Shown here piece after piece: positions 9,846 through 21,079 of a stretch of 64,000 bases of DNA (within the stretch, counting starts at the first letter, position 1; every line of letters starts with the position of its first letter). Under the pieces are notes generated by a model. That model was not told the origin of the DNA, did not search any database, and was given only the letters and a program-made list of their open reading frames with translations. Source of the stretch: Stappia sp. 28M-7 (GTDB lineage Bacteria > Pseudomonadota > Alphaproteobacteria > Rhizobiales > Stappiaceae); the NCBI RefSeq assembly GCF_014252955.1, contig NZ_JACMIA010000001.1:930001-994000 (forward strand). Reading direction: 5' to 3'. The position numbers and the translations under genes are program-made.

Positions 9846-9896
9846 CCCCCCTCTGTCGGCTGCGCCGACATCTCCCCCTCAAGGGGGAGAGGGGAG
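9846..9896. repeat. Interspersed palindromic element, copy 1
   Basis: Contains two adjacent dyads: TGTCGGC-TGC-GCCGACA (9854-9870) and TCTCCCCCT-CAA-GGGGGAGA (9871-9890). A close copy is at 23853-23905. This kind of CCCCTCTGTCGGCTGCGCCGACAT element is a known small intergenic repeat type in Hyphomicrobiales. It cannot be a gene and may form an RNA hairpin. Confidence 0.8.
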
Positions 9897-9939
9897 CACG
9901 GGGGCTCGGCCAGCGTGTCGTCGCGGATGCCTCTGCCTT

Positions 9940-10066
9940 CGTCATTCCGGGCAAGCGCAGCGCGACCCGGAACCGGAGAGGCACAAGCGGTCGGAGTGTG
10001 CTCTGCGTGCCCCTCAAACGCCCTCGGCTCTCCGGTCCCGGCTCGGCGCTCACGCGCCGTCCGGGA
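9940..10066. repeat. GTCATTCCGGGC-type long inverted repeat, copy 1
   Basis: Begins GTCATTCCGGGCAAGCGCAG, contains ACCCGGAACCGGAGAG, and ends with the complementary CTCGGCTCTCCGG...CCCGGCTCGGCGC, so the two ends can pair into a long hairpin. A second copy is at 23956-24080 and shorter relatives follow it. No coding signal is seen; the gap between gcvPB and the hemerythrin gene (9772-10207) holds only the terminator and these repeats. Confidence 0.75.
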
Positions 10067-10207
10067 GGACGCAGGGAGAGGGCGGGGCGAGTGGAGGGGA
10101 TCCGAGGGCATCGCCGCCCAATCCGGCGTTGCCGCATTGACCTTGCGCCCCATCTTGCCGCATGAGGCGGGGCGGAGAACATCAGGAAAACGTCAGGAGC
10201 GGCGGCG

Positions 10208-10786
10208 GTGACAGACGATCTCGACTTGCGGCAGGGGCTTTCCGAGGAGCTGCTGTACCTTTTGCGCCGTCATCCGCGCGAGGGCTGGGACGGGAATGCG
10301 GAGCTCGGCGATCTCGCCCGCTTCTGGCTGACCCGCCATGACGGCTTCCGCCAGCTGGGCGGGGCGCTGACCGATGCGCTGACGCGGTTTCGCGAGGGAG
10401 AGGTCGAGGCGATGCAGTTCGGCGGCTATTTCGCGCCGCGCCTGCAGCACTTCCTGACCGAGCTGCACCATCACCACATGATCGAGGACCAGCATTATTT
10501 CCCGGTCTTCGCGGCGGCCGAGACGCGGCTCAAACGCGGCTTCGACATCCTGGAAAACGATCACGAGCTGATCCACGAGCGCATCGGCCGGGTGATCACC
10601 AGCGCCAATGGCTTGCTGGGCCTGCTGGAGGGCGGCGACATGGACCGCATCCGCCGGGCGGCCGATGTCTATGCCGCCGACAGCGACCTGCTGGTGAACG
10701 GCCTGCTGCGGCATCTCGACGACGAGGAAGACCTGATCGTGCCCCTGATGATCGAGCGCGGCGAGGGGCCTCTCGGCGTCGCCTGA
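10208..10786 (+). CDS. Hemerythrin-domain (HHE) protein
   Basis: A 192-residue all-alpha protein with the HHE cation-binding pattern: ELHHHH at 85-90 with E93 and H96, NDHELIHERI at 118-127, and LLRHLDDEEDLIVPL at 166-180. These would ligate a di-iron site. Hemerythrin-domain proteins bind oxygen, NO or iron, or act as sensors, and the exact role cannot be told here. GTG 10208 is the start; no strong ribosome-binding site is visible. It stands alone, convergent with ccrM. Confidence 0.85.
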   Translation: MTDDLDLRQGLSEELLYLLRRHPREGWDGNAELGDLARFWLTRHDGFRQLGGALTDALTRFREGEVEAMQFGGYFAPRLQHFLTELHHHHMIEDQHYFPVFAAAETRLKRGFDILENDHELIHERIGRVITSANGLLGLLEGGDMDRIRRAADVYAADSDLLVNGLLRHLDDEEDLIVPLMIERGEGPLGVA

Positions 10787-10892
10787 TGCGGGGGCCGCAC
10801 GCGGAACCGCCCCCGCCGGAGTGTCCGGTCGGAGGCGGCCCTTCGCGCGGGGAAGCGCTTCTCAGGAACGGGCGGGCGCCGGACGGGGTGCG

Positions 10893-12430
<1,538 letters not shown>

Positions 12431-13933
12431 ATGGGCAACGAGTTCACGAACACCGATCCCTCGCAGGAACTGGCGACCTGGGAGCCGCCGCACGCTCCCT
12501 ACCAGGCCTTTACCGACGCGCAGGCCGCCGTCGACCGGCTGCGGGAGTTGTTCGAGACCAACGCCGCTTTCCTGCGCGATGCCTTTGCCGACTTCCTGGC
12601 GGGCCGCATTCCGCAAGGGCGGGTGCGCGCCTGCTATCCGGAAGTGCGGATCGCCACCGCCACCCATTCGCGCATCGACAGCCGGCTGGCCTATGGCTTC
12701 GTGTCGGGCCCCGGCGTCCATTCCGCGACGGTGACGCGCCCGGACCTGTTCGGCAACTATCTCAAGGAGCAGATCGAGCTGCTGCTGCGCAATCACGAGG
12801 TGCCGGTGGAGGTGGGAACGAGCTCCCTGCCGATCCCGCTGCATTTCGCCTTCTATGACGGCACCCATGTGGAAGGGGCGGCGGAGGTGCTGCAGCGCCC
12901 GCTGGCCGATGTCTTCGACCTGCCGGACCTGTCGATCCTGGACGATGCCATCGTCAACGGCACCTTCGAGGTGCCGGCGGGAGCCCCGCGGCCGCTGGCA
13001 CCCTTCACCGCGCCGCGCGTCGACTATTCGCTGCACCGGCTGCAGCACTACACCGCGACGGCGGCCGAGCATTTCCAGAACTTCGTCATCCTGACCAACT
13101 ACCAGTTCTATATCGACGAGTTCTGCCGGCTGGCGCAGGAGCTGATGAGCGATCCGGCAAGCGGCTACACCCGCTTCGTCGAGCCGGGCAACCTGGTGAC
13201 GGAGGCGGGCCGCGAGCGGCAGGACGGGCAGTCGCAGCGGCTGCCGCAGATGCCGGCCTATCACCTGGTGCGTCCGGACGCCTCCGGCATCACCATGATC
13301 AATATCGGCGTCGGTCCGTCCAACGCCAAGACGATCACCGACCATGTGGCGGTGCTGCGCCCGCATGCGTGGCTGATGCTGGGTCACTGCGCCGGCCTGC
13401 GCAACAGCCAGAAGCTCGGCGACTATGTGCTGGCCCATGGCTATGTGCGCGAAGACCATGTGCTGGACGCGGACCTACCGACCTGGGTGCCGATCCCGCC
13501 GCTGGCCGAGGTGCAGGTGGCGCTGGAGCGGGCGGTGGAGGAAATCACCGGCCTTGCCGGCTACGAGCTGAAGCGGGTGATGCGCACGGGCACGGTCGCC
13601 TCCATCGACAACCGCAACTGGGAACTGCGCGATCACCGCGAGCCGGTGCAGCGCTTTTCCCAGTCGCGCGCCATCGCGCTCGACATGGAATCGGCGACGA
13701 TCGCGGCCAATGGCTTCCGCTTCCGCGTGCCCTACGGCACGCTGCTGTGCGTGTCCGACAAGCCGCTGCACGGAGAACTCAAGCTGCCGGGCATGGCGAC
13801 GGATTTCTACAAGCGGCAGGTGGCGCAGCATCTGCGCATCGGCATCCGCAGCATGGAGATCCTGCGGGCGATGCCGCGCGAGCGGCTGCACTCCAGAAAG
13901 CTGCGCTCCTTCGCCGAGACCGCTTTCCAGTAA
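12431..13933 (+). CDS. amn: AMP nucleosidase
   Basis: A 500-residue enzyme splitting AMP into adenine and ribose 5-phosphate. The N-terminal domain of about 170 residues (including ATATHSRIDSRLAYGFV and PDLFGNYL) precedes a nucleoside-phosphorylase-like catalytic domain with RPHAWLMLGHCAGLRNSQKLGDYV and ALDMESATIAANGFRFR. Length is normal. ATG 12431 is preceded by AGAAAGG, so it is preferred to the ATG at 12392, which lacks a ribosome-binding site. It is monocistronic and convergent with the oxygenase gene. Confidence 0.92.
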   Translation: MGNEFTNTDPSQELATWEPPHAPYQAFTDAQAAVDRLRELFETNAAFLRDAFADFLAGRIPQGRVRACYPEVRIATATHSRIDSRLAYGFVSGPGVHSATVTRPDLFGNYLKEQIELLLRNHEVPVEVGTSSLPIPLHFAFYDGTHVEGAAEVLQRPLADVFDLPDLSILDDAIVNGTFEVPAGAPRPLAPFTAPRVDYSLHRLQHYTATAAEHFQNFVILTNYQFYIDEFCRLAQELMSDPASGYTRFVEPGNLVTEAGRERQDGQSQRLPQMPAYHLVRPDASGITMINIGVGPSNAKTITDHVAVLRPHAWLMLGHCAGLRNSQKLGDYVLAHGYVREDHVLDADLPTWVPIPPLAEVQVALERAVEEITGLAGYELKRVMRTGTVASIDNRNWELRDHREPVQRFSQSRAIALDMESATIAANGFRFRVPYGTLLCVSDKPLHGELKLPGMATDFYKRQVAQHLRIGIRSMEILRAMPRERLHSRKLRSFAETAFQ

Positions 13934-13962
13934 AAGGGGGCCAGTAAAGGGGGCGCCCGGCT

Positions 13963-14511
13963 CTAGCGGAACTGCGGTCCGTGGCACCAGCAGGTGAGCG
14001 ACTTGCGCCGGCCGGACGAGACCGGCGCCACCCGGTGCAGCATGAAGGAGGCGAACAGCGTGGCATCGCCGATGCCACGCTCGGCCGACAACACGGCGCT
14101 GCCGAGATTGATCTGCAATTCGCCGCCCTGATAATCGGCCGGCTCGGTGAGCTGCACCACGATGGTCAGCTTGCGCCGGCGCGCGATGGGGCCGTCGCCG
14201 ATGTCGGAATGCCAGTCGTAGTGGCCGGCATTGCTCTCGTCATAGGTCGCGACCTGCAGCCGCTCGCCGAACTCGGTGATGGCGAAGTCGAACTGCTCGC
14301 GATTGGCGGTCGCCACGCCTGAGACGATCCGCTCCATGACCCAGGCGGCGCTGCCGGTGTCGTCGAGCCAGGCGATCTGCGCCCGGCGGATATCGTTGTG
14401 CTGGAGGCCGCCGACGAGACCGCCCGCAGCCGCCTGCGCGTCGTCCGCAAGGCGAACGATCTCGCGGGTTTCTTCCCTGGAAAACAATGCCGGAATGGAA
14501 TGCGTGAACAT
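13963..14511 (-). CDS. 2OG-Fe(II) oxygenase (prolyl-4-hydroxylase-like)
   Basis: A 182-residue double-stranded beta-helix dioxygenase. The iron triad is HSD in YDWHSDIGDG and a later His in SFMLHRVAPVS; the 2-oxoglutarate arginine is in SSGRRKSLTCW. The family resembles PiuC/P4Hc proteins, some of which respond to iron, but the substrate is unknown. ATG 14511 was chosen because the remaining upstream in-frame sequence is basic and unlike the family. It is convergent with amn and ends 30 bp from its stop. Confidence 0.8.
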   Translation of the reverse strand: MFTHSIPALFSREETREIVRLADDAQAAAGGLVGGLQHNDIRRAQIAWLDDTGSAAWVMERIVSGVATANREQFDFAITEFGERLQVATYDESNAGHYDWHSDIGDGPIARRRKLTIVVQLTEPADYQGGELQINLGSAVLSAERGIGDATLFASFMLHRVAPVSSGRRKSLTCWCHGPQFR

Positions 14512-14597
14512 CGGCCGAAGTCTCCGCAACGGCGAAAGGTGCGCGTCTATGCGGCAGTTCTTCGGAAAACGCAATCGAATTGCTGAGGAACTTTACG

Positions 14598-15707
14598 TCA
14601 GGCCTTGAGGCCCGCCTCGACCGCCTTGCGCATCACCGTCGGCAGCGCCTCGCTGCCGATGTCGGAAGGCGCCGACCACCAGCAGCCGTCCGGCGCGGCA
14701 AGGTCCATCGGTGCCGTGGCGTGCCAGACCGCAAGCTCCAGATGGAAATGGGTGAACGTGTGCCGCACGTCGCTGGCAACGCGCGTCCAGCGCAGCCGCG
14801 CGGCGGCCAGCTCCGGCGGCAGCAGGGTGAAGTCGCCGCCGTCGACATCTTCTCCCCAGGCGCTGACCGGCGGCTCGCTCATGCCGCCGAGCAGGCCCTT
14901 TGGCGGGCGCCTGCGCAGCAGCACCGCACCGTCCTCGCGTTTCACGACGAAGGCGAGGCCGTAGCGGGTGGGCTTTGCCGCCTTGCGCTGCTTGACCGGC
15001 AGGGTCTCGGCGATGCCGAGGCGCCGGGCCTCGCAAGGGGTGGACCATGGGCAGAGCGCGCATGCGGGCTTGCGTGGGCTGCACAGGCTGGCGCCGAGAT
15101 CCATCATCGCCTGCGCGAAGTCGCCGGGCCGCTCGCGCGGCACCATCAGCGCGACGGCGGAGCGGATGTCCGGCTTGGACGCCGGCAGCGGCGTCTCGAT
15201 GGCATGCAGGCGCGAGGTGACGCGTTCGACATTGCCGTCGACGACGGCGGCCGGCAGGTCATAGGCGATGGCGGCGATGGCCGCCGCCGTATAGGGGCCG
15301 ATGCCGGGCAGGGCGCGCAGGCCCTCCTCCGTATCGGGGAAGGTGCCGCCATGATGGCGCACGACCGCCTCGGCGCAGGCCTTGAGATTGCGCGCCCGCG
15401 AATAGTAGCCGAGCCCCGCCCAGGCCTTCATGACGTCGGCCTCGTCCGCCGCGGCAAGATCCGCCACCGTCGGCCAGCGTTCGGTGAAGGCGGCGAAATA
15501 GGGCTTCACCGCCTGCACCGTCGTCTGCTGCAGCATGATCTCGGAGAGCCACACCCGGTAGGGATCGGGGACCTGCCCCTGCCCACGGTCGCGCGGCGAC
15601 ACGCGCCAGGGGAGCACGCGGGCATGCCGGTCGTACCAGGCGAGCAGCGCGGCGGCGAGATCGGGGGCGGAAGCGGTGTGGGTTGCGGTCGTGGGGGCTG
15701 CGGTCAT
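14598..15707 (-). CDS. mutY: Adenine DNA glycosylase
   Basis: A 369-residue base-excision repair glycosylase removing A opposite 8-oxoG. The helix-hairpin-helix is in ALPGIGPYTAAAIAAIAY, the catalytic Asp in VVDGNVERVTSRL, and the 4Fe-4S loop C-x6-C-x2-C-x5-C in CSPRKPACALCPWSTPC. The C-terminal MutT-like domain that reads 8-oxoG is complete. ATG 15707 is used; the in-frame ATG 12 codons upstream is less likely. Order mutY / DUF721 / DsbA-like / smc is conserved in Hyphomicrobiales. Confidence 0.95.
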   Translation of the reverse strand: MTAAPTTATHTASAPDLAAALLAWYDRHARVLPWRVSPRDRGQGQVPDPYRVWLSEIMLQQTTVQAVKPYFAAFTERWPTVADLAAADEADVMKAWAGLGYYSRARNLKACAEAVVRHHGGTFPDTEEGLRALPGIGPYTAAAIAAIAYDLPAAVVDGNVERVTSRLHAIETPLPASKPDIRSAVALMVPRERPGDFAQAMMDLGASLCSPRKPACALCPWSTPCEARRLGIAETLPVKQRKAAKPTRYGLAFVVKREDGAVLLRRRPPKGLLGGMSEPPVSAWGEDVDGGDFTLLPPELAAARLRWTRVASDVRHTFTHFHLELAVWHATAPMDLAAPDGCWWSAPSDIGSEALPTVMRKAVEAGLKA

Positions 15708-15888
15708 GGGGCAAGAGGATCGGGCGGCACGGGGGGATTTCAAGTCTTCTGTGTTTCACGGCCCGCACGGCCTGTGGATGGAGGCGGCACGGACGAGGAT
15801 GTGCGCACAACGTGGACAATGGTGACGGAGGCCCGGCCGCAGCCCCCGCGTCGCAAAAGGGTCGCAATTCACGCGTGAAACAGGGGAC

Positions 15889-16461
15889 ATGAGTGATTCG
15901 CGCCAATATCGACCCGGCGGCAGGTCGAACAGCAGGACCAATACGGGAGCGGCCACCGGCTACATGCGCCGGGTGACGCGCGCGCGTCCGCTTGCCGACC
16001 TGATCGGCAAGACGCTGGAGCCGGCCTGCCGCAAGCGCGGCTTTGCCGCCGCCGATCTCCTGTCCGACTGGCCGGAGATCGTCGGCGAGCGCTATGCCGG
16101 CCGGGTGCAGCCGATCCGGCTCGACTGGCCGCGCGGCAGCCGCGGCGGCGAGTTCGACGAGACCCCGCGCCCGGCGACGCTGGTGGTGCAGACGGACGGG
16201 GCGACCGCGCTGCTGCTGACCCACGAGATGCCGCAGCTGGTCGAGCGCATCAACGGCTTCTTCGGCTGGGCCGCGGTCGAGCGGATCCGCATCCTGCAGC
16301 GCCCGGTCACCGACCGTCGCCGCAAGCCGCCGCCGAAGCTGCGTCCGCTGACCGGCGAGGAGGAGGCGGAACTGCACGAGCGCCTCGCCCCTGTCGAGGG
16401 CACGCCGCTGGGTGCCGCCCTCGAGCGGCTGGGCCGGGCGGTGCTGGCCCGCACGCGCTGA
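15889..16461 (+). CDS. DUF721 (DciA-like) protein
   Basis: A 190-residue protein with the DUF721 core from about residues 30-130 (RPLADLIGKTLEPACRKRGF, WPEIVGERYA, HEMPQLVERINGFFGWAAVERIRIL). DUF721 includes DciA, which loads replicative helicase DnaB where DnaC/DnaI are absent. The N-terminus is basic and disordered, and the C-terminus carries a long charged helix. It is divergent from mutY and upstream of the DsbA-like gene and smc, a chromosome-maintenance neighbourhood. The family is clear; the DciA role is inferred. Confidence 0.8.
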   Translation: MSDSRQYRPGGRSNSRTNTGAATGYMRRVTRARPLADLIGKTLEPACRKRGFAAADLLSDWPEIVGERYAGRVQPIRLDWPRGSRGGEFDETPRPATLVVQTDGATALLLTHEMPQLVERINGFFGWAAVERIRILQRPVTDRRRKPPPKLRPLTGEEEAELHERLAPVEGTPLGAALERLGRAVLARTR

Positions 16462-16639
16462 CGCGAGCCGTGCCTGCGATTGCCCGCCCGCTCTGCTCGC
16501 GATCTTGTGAAGTCGGCGGAACCGCGCCGTTTTTCGCGCTCCCAATGCCGCCACAATATCCGTGTCGTTTGAATTCCGCGCAAAAGGCGATAAACAGCGT
16601 TTACGCCGAAAGATGCCTTCATTCAGTGGGAAGATACTC

Positions 16640-17278
16640 GTGAGCCTGAACCGTCGACAGTTGATCCTGCGTTCCTCCGCCGGCCTGCTCCTGGCCGGGA
16701 CCGTGCTGCCGGCCATGCCGGCCTTTGCCCAGTCGGTCGACGTCGAGGAACTGATGAAGCCGGGCGCGCTTCCCGACAAGGTGCTGGGCAGCGAGGACGC
16801 GCCGCTCACCATCGTGGAATACGCCTCGATGACCTGCGGCCACTGCGCCAACTTCCACAAGAACACCTATCCGCATCTCAAGAAGGAGTATGTGGAGACC
16901 GGCAAGGCGCGCTTCGTCTTCCGCGAGTTCCCGCTCGACCCCGTCGCCTCGGCCGCCTTCATGCTGGCGCGCTCGGTGCCGGAGGACAAATATTTCGAGG
17001 TGGTCGACTTCATGTTCGCCGAGCAGCGCGCGTGGGCCTTCACCCAGGATCCGTATAACTCGCTGCTGAATTTCGCCAAGCAGATCGGCTTCACCCAGGA
17101 GAGCTTCGAAAAGGTCCTGACCGATCAGGCTCTGCTTGACGGGATCAATGCGACGCGCGACCGTGCTTCGAGCCAGTTCGGGGTCGACTCGACGCCGACG
17201 TTCTTCTTCAACGGCAACAAGGTCAACGGTGCGATCTCGCCTGAGGAACTCGACAAGGAAGCTGCCAAGTATCTCTAG
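16640..17278 (+). CDS. DsbA-family thioredoxin-fold oxidoreductase
   Basis: A periplasmic disulfide protein of 212 residues from GTG 16640. The N-terminus has a twin-arginine-like LNRRQLILR followed by a hydrophobic stretch ending AMPAFAQ, so export is predicted. The active site is CGHC in SMTCGHCANFH and the cis-Pro loop is STPTFFFNG. A GGGAAG lies upstream of the GTG; an ATG at 16613 would add nine residues. It sits 113 bp before smc in the conserved order. Confidence 0.88.
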   Translation: MSLNRRQLILRSSAGLLLAGTVLPAMPAFAQSVDVEELMKPGALPDKVLGSEDAPLTIVEYASMTCGHCANFHKNTYPHLKKEYVETGKARFVFREFPLDPVASAAFMLARSVPEDKYFEVVDFMFAEQRAWAFTQDPYNSLLNFAKQIGFTQESFEKVLTDQALLDGINATRDRASSQFGVDSTPTFFFNGNKVNGAISPEELDKEAAKYL

Positions 17279-17391
17279 GTCCGGCCCCGCCGGTGCCCGG
17301 GCGCCGGCGGCTGCCCGTGCGCGGGCCATGGCGGGCGAGCGGACCCATGCGCGGGGCGTGATCGCCCCGCCGGCCTCCTGACGCTGCGCCC

Positions 17392-20300
17392 ATGAAGTTC
17401 AACAAGCTCCGCGTCCTCGGTTTCAAATCCTTCGTCGAGCCGATGGAATTCATCATCGGCGACGGCCTGACGGGTGTCGTCGGGCCGAACGGCTGCGGCA
17501 AGTCCAATCTTGTCGAGGCCCTGCGCTGGGTGATGGGCGAGAACTCCTACAAGAACATGCGCGCGTCCGGCATGGACGACGTCATCTTCTCCGGCAGCCT
17601 CAACCGGCCGGCCCGCAACACCGCCGAAGTCACGCTCTTCCTCGACAATGCCGACCGCACCGCGCCGGCCGGCTTCAACGACAGCGATGCGCTGGAGGTG
17701 ACGCGGCGGATCGAGCGCGAGGCGGGCTCCAACTACAAGATCAATTCCCGCGATGTGCGCGCCCGCGACGTCCAGCTGCTGTTCGCCGATGCCTCGACCG
17801 GCGCGCGCTCGCCCGCGCTCGTGCGTCAGGGCCAGATCGGCGAGCTGATCGCCGCCAAGCCGACCTCCCGCCGCCAGATCCTGGAAGAGGCCGCCGGCAT
17901 TTCCGGCCTGCATTCGCGCCGTCACGAGGCGGAGCTGCGCCTGCGCGCGGCCGAGCAGAACCTGGAACGGCTGGAGGACGTGCTGGTCCAGATCGACGGC
18001 CAGCTGGACAGCCTGCGCCGCCAGGCCCGGCAGGCGAGCCGCTTCCGCAACCTGTCGGCCGAGATCCGCTCCGCCGAGGCCGGGCTCTATTATCTGCGCT
18101 GGATCGACTGCCGGGACAGGCTGGCGGCGGCGCAAGCCGAGTTCGCCGAAGCCGAGGAGGGCGTGCGGCTGGTGTCGCTGGCCCAGGCGGAAGCGGCGAA
18201 GAACCAGGCGATCTCCGCCCACAAGGTGCCGGAGATGCGCGAGGCGGCGGCCCGCGCGGGCGCGGCCGTGCAGCGGCTGGTCATCGCCCGCAACGAGCTG
18301 GACGGCGAGGAGCGTCGCATTCGCGAGCGCCTGTCGGACCTGACCGGCCGCCTGCAGCAGCTGCATCAGGACATCGCCCGCGAGCAGGCGCTGGTGTCCG
18401 AGAACGACGAGCACCTGTCGCTGCTCTCGGAGGAAGAGGAAGAGCTGCGCGGCGAGGACCTGTCGCAGGAGGAGCGCGCCGAGGAAGCGCGCCTTGCGGT
18501 GGAGGCGGCAAGCGAGGTCGTGGCCGCGGCCGAGGAACGGCTGTCGGCTCTGACCCAGGAACAGGCGGGCATCGTCGCCCGCCGGCGCCAGCTGGAGGAG
18601 GCGCATCGCGCGGCGGTGCAGCGGGCCGAGCGGCTGGTCGCCCAGCATGGCGAGGCGGCGGCGCAGGTCGCCGCGCTGGAAGCCGATATCGAAGGCGCAC
18701 CGGCGCTGGAAATGGGACGCGAGGCGCTGCTCGACGCGGAAGGCCGGCTCGATCTCGCCGAAGAGCGCGTGCTGGAGGCCGAGGAGCGGACCCGCAGCCA
18801 CCGCGCCGCCGTCGATGCCGCGCGCCGGCCCTTGAACGATGCGGAAGCCGCGCTGTCGCGCCTGGAGACGGAAGCGCTCACGCTGAAGGAGGTGCTGTCC
18901 GCCGGACAGGCCGGCGAATGGCCGGCCGTGGTCGAGGCGATGACGGTGGAGCCGGGCTTCGAGACGGCGCTGGGTGCAGCGCTCGGCGAGGATCTGGACG
19001 CCCCCGTCGGCGGCGATGCGCCGATGCGCTGGAGCGCGGATGCGGCGGACGGCGGGACGCTGGCCGGGGACCCCAAGCTTCCCGCCGGCTGCCGGCCTCT
19101 CTCCGAGGTGGTGCGGGGACCGGCGGCACTGGCCCGGCGCCTTGCCCAGATCGGCCTTGTCGAGGACGGAGCGGCAGCGGGCCTGATGCGCCAGCTGAAG
19201 CCGGGGCAGCGGCTCGTCAGCCGCGAGGGCGCGGTGTGGCGCTGGGACGGGTTCACCGTCTCCGCCGACGCGCCGACCGCGGCCGCGCAGCGGCTTGCCC
19301 GCAAGAACCGGCTGGCGGCGCTGGAGCTGGAAATCGACGCGGCGGGCGAGCAGCTGGAGGTCCTGCGCGAGGCTTTCGTTGCGGCCGAACAGGCGCTGGC
19401 CGGCGCCGGCGCGGCCGAGGAGACCGCACGCCAGGACGTGCGTGCGGCGCGCTCTGCCGCCGATGCGGCGCGCCAGGAGGTGCTGCGGCTGGAGCGCACC
19501 CATGCGGAGGCCGAGGCGCGCCTTGCGGGCTTGCGCGCCACCGTGGAGCGGCTGGCCGGCGACCTTGCCGAAGGGCGCGAGGCGGCGGAAATGACCGCCG
19601 CCGCGCTCGAGGAGATTTCCGGCAGCGAGGGATTGCAGGCCGCGATCGATGCCGCGCGGGCGGAAGCCGCGGAAGCGCGCGCCGCTCTGTCGCGCGAGCA
19701 GGCGGCGGCCGACGGCTTGGCGCGCGAGAGCGAACTCCGCCGCCGGCGGCTGGAGGCCATTGCCCGCGAGCGGGCCAGCTGGATCCAGCGGGCGGCCGGT
19801 GCGCGCCAGCAGATCGAGGTGCTGGGCGAGCGCATCGCCGCCGCCGAGGAAGAGCGCATGGAGCTGATGGAGGCGCCTGAGGATATCGAGCTCAAGCGCC
19901 GGTCGCTGCTGAGCGAGATTTCGGCCGCCGAGGAGGCGCGCCGCGTTGCCGACGATGCGCTGGCCACCGCCGAGGAAAAGCAGCGCGAAGCCGACCAGCA
20001 GGCGCATCAGGCGCTGTCGATGCTGGGCGAGGCGCGCGAGCGGCGCATCCGCGCCGAGGAGCGGCTGACCGCCGCAACGGGACGCAAGAGCGAGATCGAG
20101 GCGCGAATCGACGAGGCGCTGGAGGTCGCCGTCTCCGCCCTGCCCGGACTGGCGGGGCTGAAGGAGGGGGCGCCGCTTCCCGAGCCGGACGGCATCGAGC
20201 GCCGGGTGGAGCGGCTGAAGGCCGAGCGCGAGCGCCTTGGCGGCGTCAACCTTCGCGCCGAGGACGAACTGTCCGAGATCGAGGGGCAGCGCGGCTCGCT

Positions 20301-20862
20301 GGTGGGCGAGCGCGACGACCTGATCGAGGCGATCAAGCGGCTGCGCGGGGCGATCTCCAACATCAACCGCGAGGCGCGCGAGCGCCTGCTCTCCGCCTTC
20401 GAGACGGTGAACGGCCATTTCCAGCGCCTGTTCACCCATCTGTTCGGCGGCGGCACCGCCGAATTGCAGCTGGTCGACGCCGAGGACCCGCTGGACGCAG
20501 GCCTGGAGATCGTCGCCCGCCCGCCGGGCAAGAAGCCGCAGACCATGACGCTGCTGTCGGGCGGCGAGCAGGCGCTGACGGCGATGGCGCTGATCTTCGC
20601 CGTCTTCCTGACCAACCCAGCGCCGATCTGCGTGCTGGACGAGGTGGATGCGCCGCTCGACGATGCCAATGTCGAGCGCTACTGCGATCTCCTGGACGAA
20701 ATGACCCGCAGCACCGCCACCCGCTTCGTGGTGATCACCCACAACCCGATCACCATGGCCCGGATGAACCGCCTGTTCGGCGTGACGATGGCCGAACGCG
20801 GCGTTTCGCAGCTGGTTTCGGTGGATCTGCAGACCGCCGAGCGGTTCCTCGAGGCGGTCTGA
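17392..20862 (+). CDS. smc: Chromosome partition protein SMC
   Basis: A 1156-residue structural-maintenance-of-chromosomes ATPase that condenses and segregates DNA with ScpA and ScpB. Walker A is GPNGCGKSN (about 31-39), the ABC signature is LLSGGEQALTAMAL (about 1055) and Walker B is CVLDEVDAPLDD (about 1080). Between the heads lie two long alanine- and glutamate-rich coiled-coil arms, about residues 165-495 and 625-1000, flanking a hinge around 497-625. Length is normal. scpA/scpB are not in the window. Confidence 0.97.
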   Translation: MKFNKLRVLGFKSFVEPMEFIIGDGLTGVVGPNGCGKSNLVEALRWVMGENSYKNMRASGMDDVIFSGSLNRPARNTAEVTLFLDNADRTAPAGFNDSDALEVTRRIEREAGSNYKINSRDVRARDVQLLFADASTGARSPALVRQGQIGELIAAKPTSRRQILEEAAGISGLHSRRHEAELRLRAAEQNLERLEDVLVQIDGQLDSLRRQARQASRFRNLSAEIRSAEAGLYYLRWIDCRDRLAAAQAEFAEAEEGVRLVSLAQAEAAKNQAISAHKVPEMREAAARAGAAVQRLVIARNELDGEERRIRERLSDLTGRLQQLHQDIAREQALVSENDEHLSLLSEEEEELRGEDLSQEERAEEARLAVEAASEVVAAAEERLSALTQEQAGIVARRRQLEEAHRAAVQRAERLVAQHGEAAAQVAALEADIEGAPALEMGREALLDAEGRLDLAEERVLEAEERTRSHRAAVDAARRPLNDAEAALSRLETEALTLKEVLSAGQAGEWPAVVEAMTVEPGFETALGAALGEDLDAPVGGDAPMRWSADAADGGTLAGDPKLPAGCRPLSEVVRGPAALARRLAQIGLVEDGAAAGLMRQLKPGQRLVSREGAVWRWDGFTVSADAPTAAAQRLARKNRLAALELEIDAAGEQLEVLREAFVAAEQALAGAGAAEETARQDVRAARSAADAARQEVLRLERTHAEAEARLAGLRATVERLAGDLAEGREAAEMTAAALEEISGSEGLQAAIDAARAEAAEARAALSREQAAADGLARESELRRRRLEAIARERASWIQRAAGARQQIEVLGERIAAAEEERMELMEAPEDIELKRRSLLSEISAAEEARRVADDALATAEEKQREADQQAHQALSMLGEARERRIRAEERLTAATGRKSEIEARIDEALEVAVSALPGLAGLKEGAPLPEPDGIERRVERLKAERERLGGVNLRAEDELSEIEGQRGSLVGERDDLIEAIKRLRGAISNINREARERLLSAFETVNGHFQRLFTHLFGGGTAELQLVDAEDPLDAGLEIVARPPGKKPQTMTLLSGGEQALTAMALIFAVFLTNPAPICVLDEVDAPLDDANVERYCDLLDEMTRSTATRFVVITHNPITMARMNRLFGVTMAERGVSQLVSVDLQTAERFLEAV

Positions 20863-20988
20863 GGCGGCATCATCGCGGTGCGATGCAACACGGTCCTGTG
20901 AAGATGCGCCGGCGGACAGTTCGACGCAGCCCGGTTTCCACCCTGAAAGTGCATTTATAACAATGGTTTGGCTGTTTTCTGCGTGTTC

Positions 20989-21017
20989 TTGACAGGGGCA
21001 GGGGCGCCGACTATGGT
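20989..21017 (+). promoter_or_regulatory. Candidate promoter of the atp F0 operon
   Basis: TTGACA at 20989-20994, a 17-bp spacer, and TATGGT at 21012-21017, about 60 bp before atpI. It is among the best sigma-70 matches in the window. The 217-bp gap from smc holds nothing else I can name. Confidence 0.55.
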
Positions 21018-21079
21018 GCGCCCGGCTTCCAGGGGTCGGCGGCGTACGCCGGAGCGTATCGGGAGAGGGGACCAAAGCA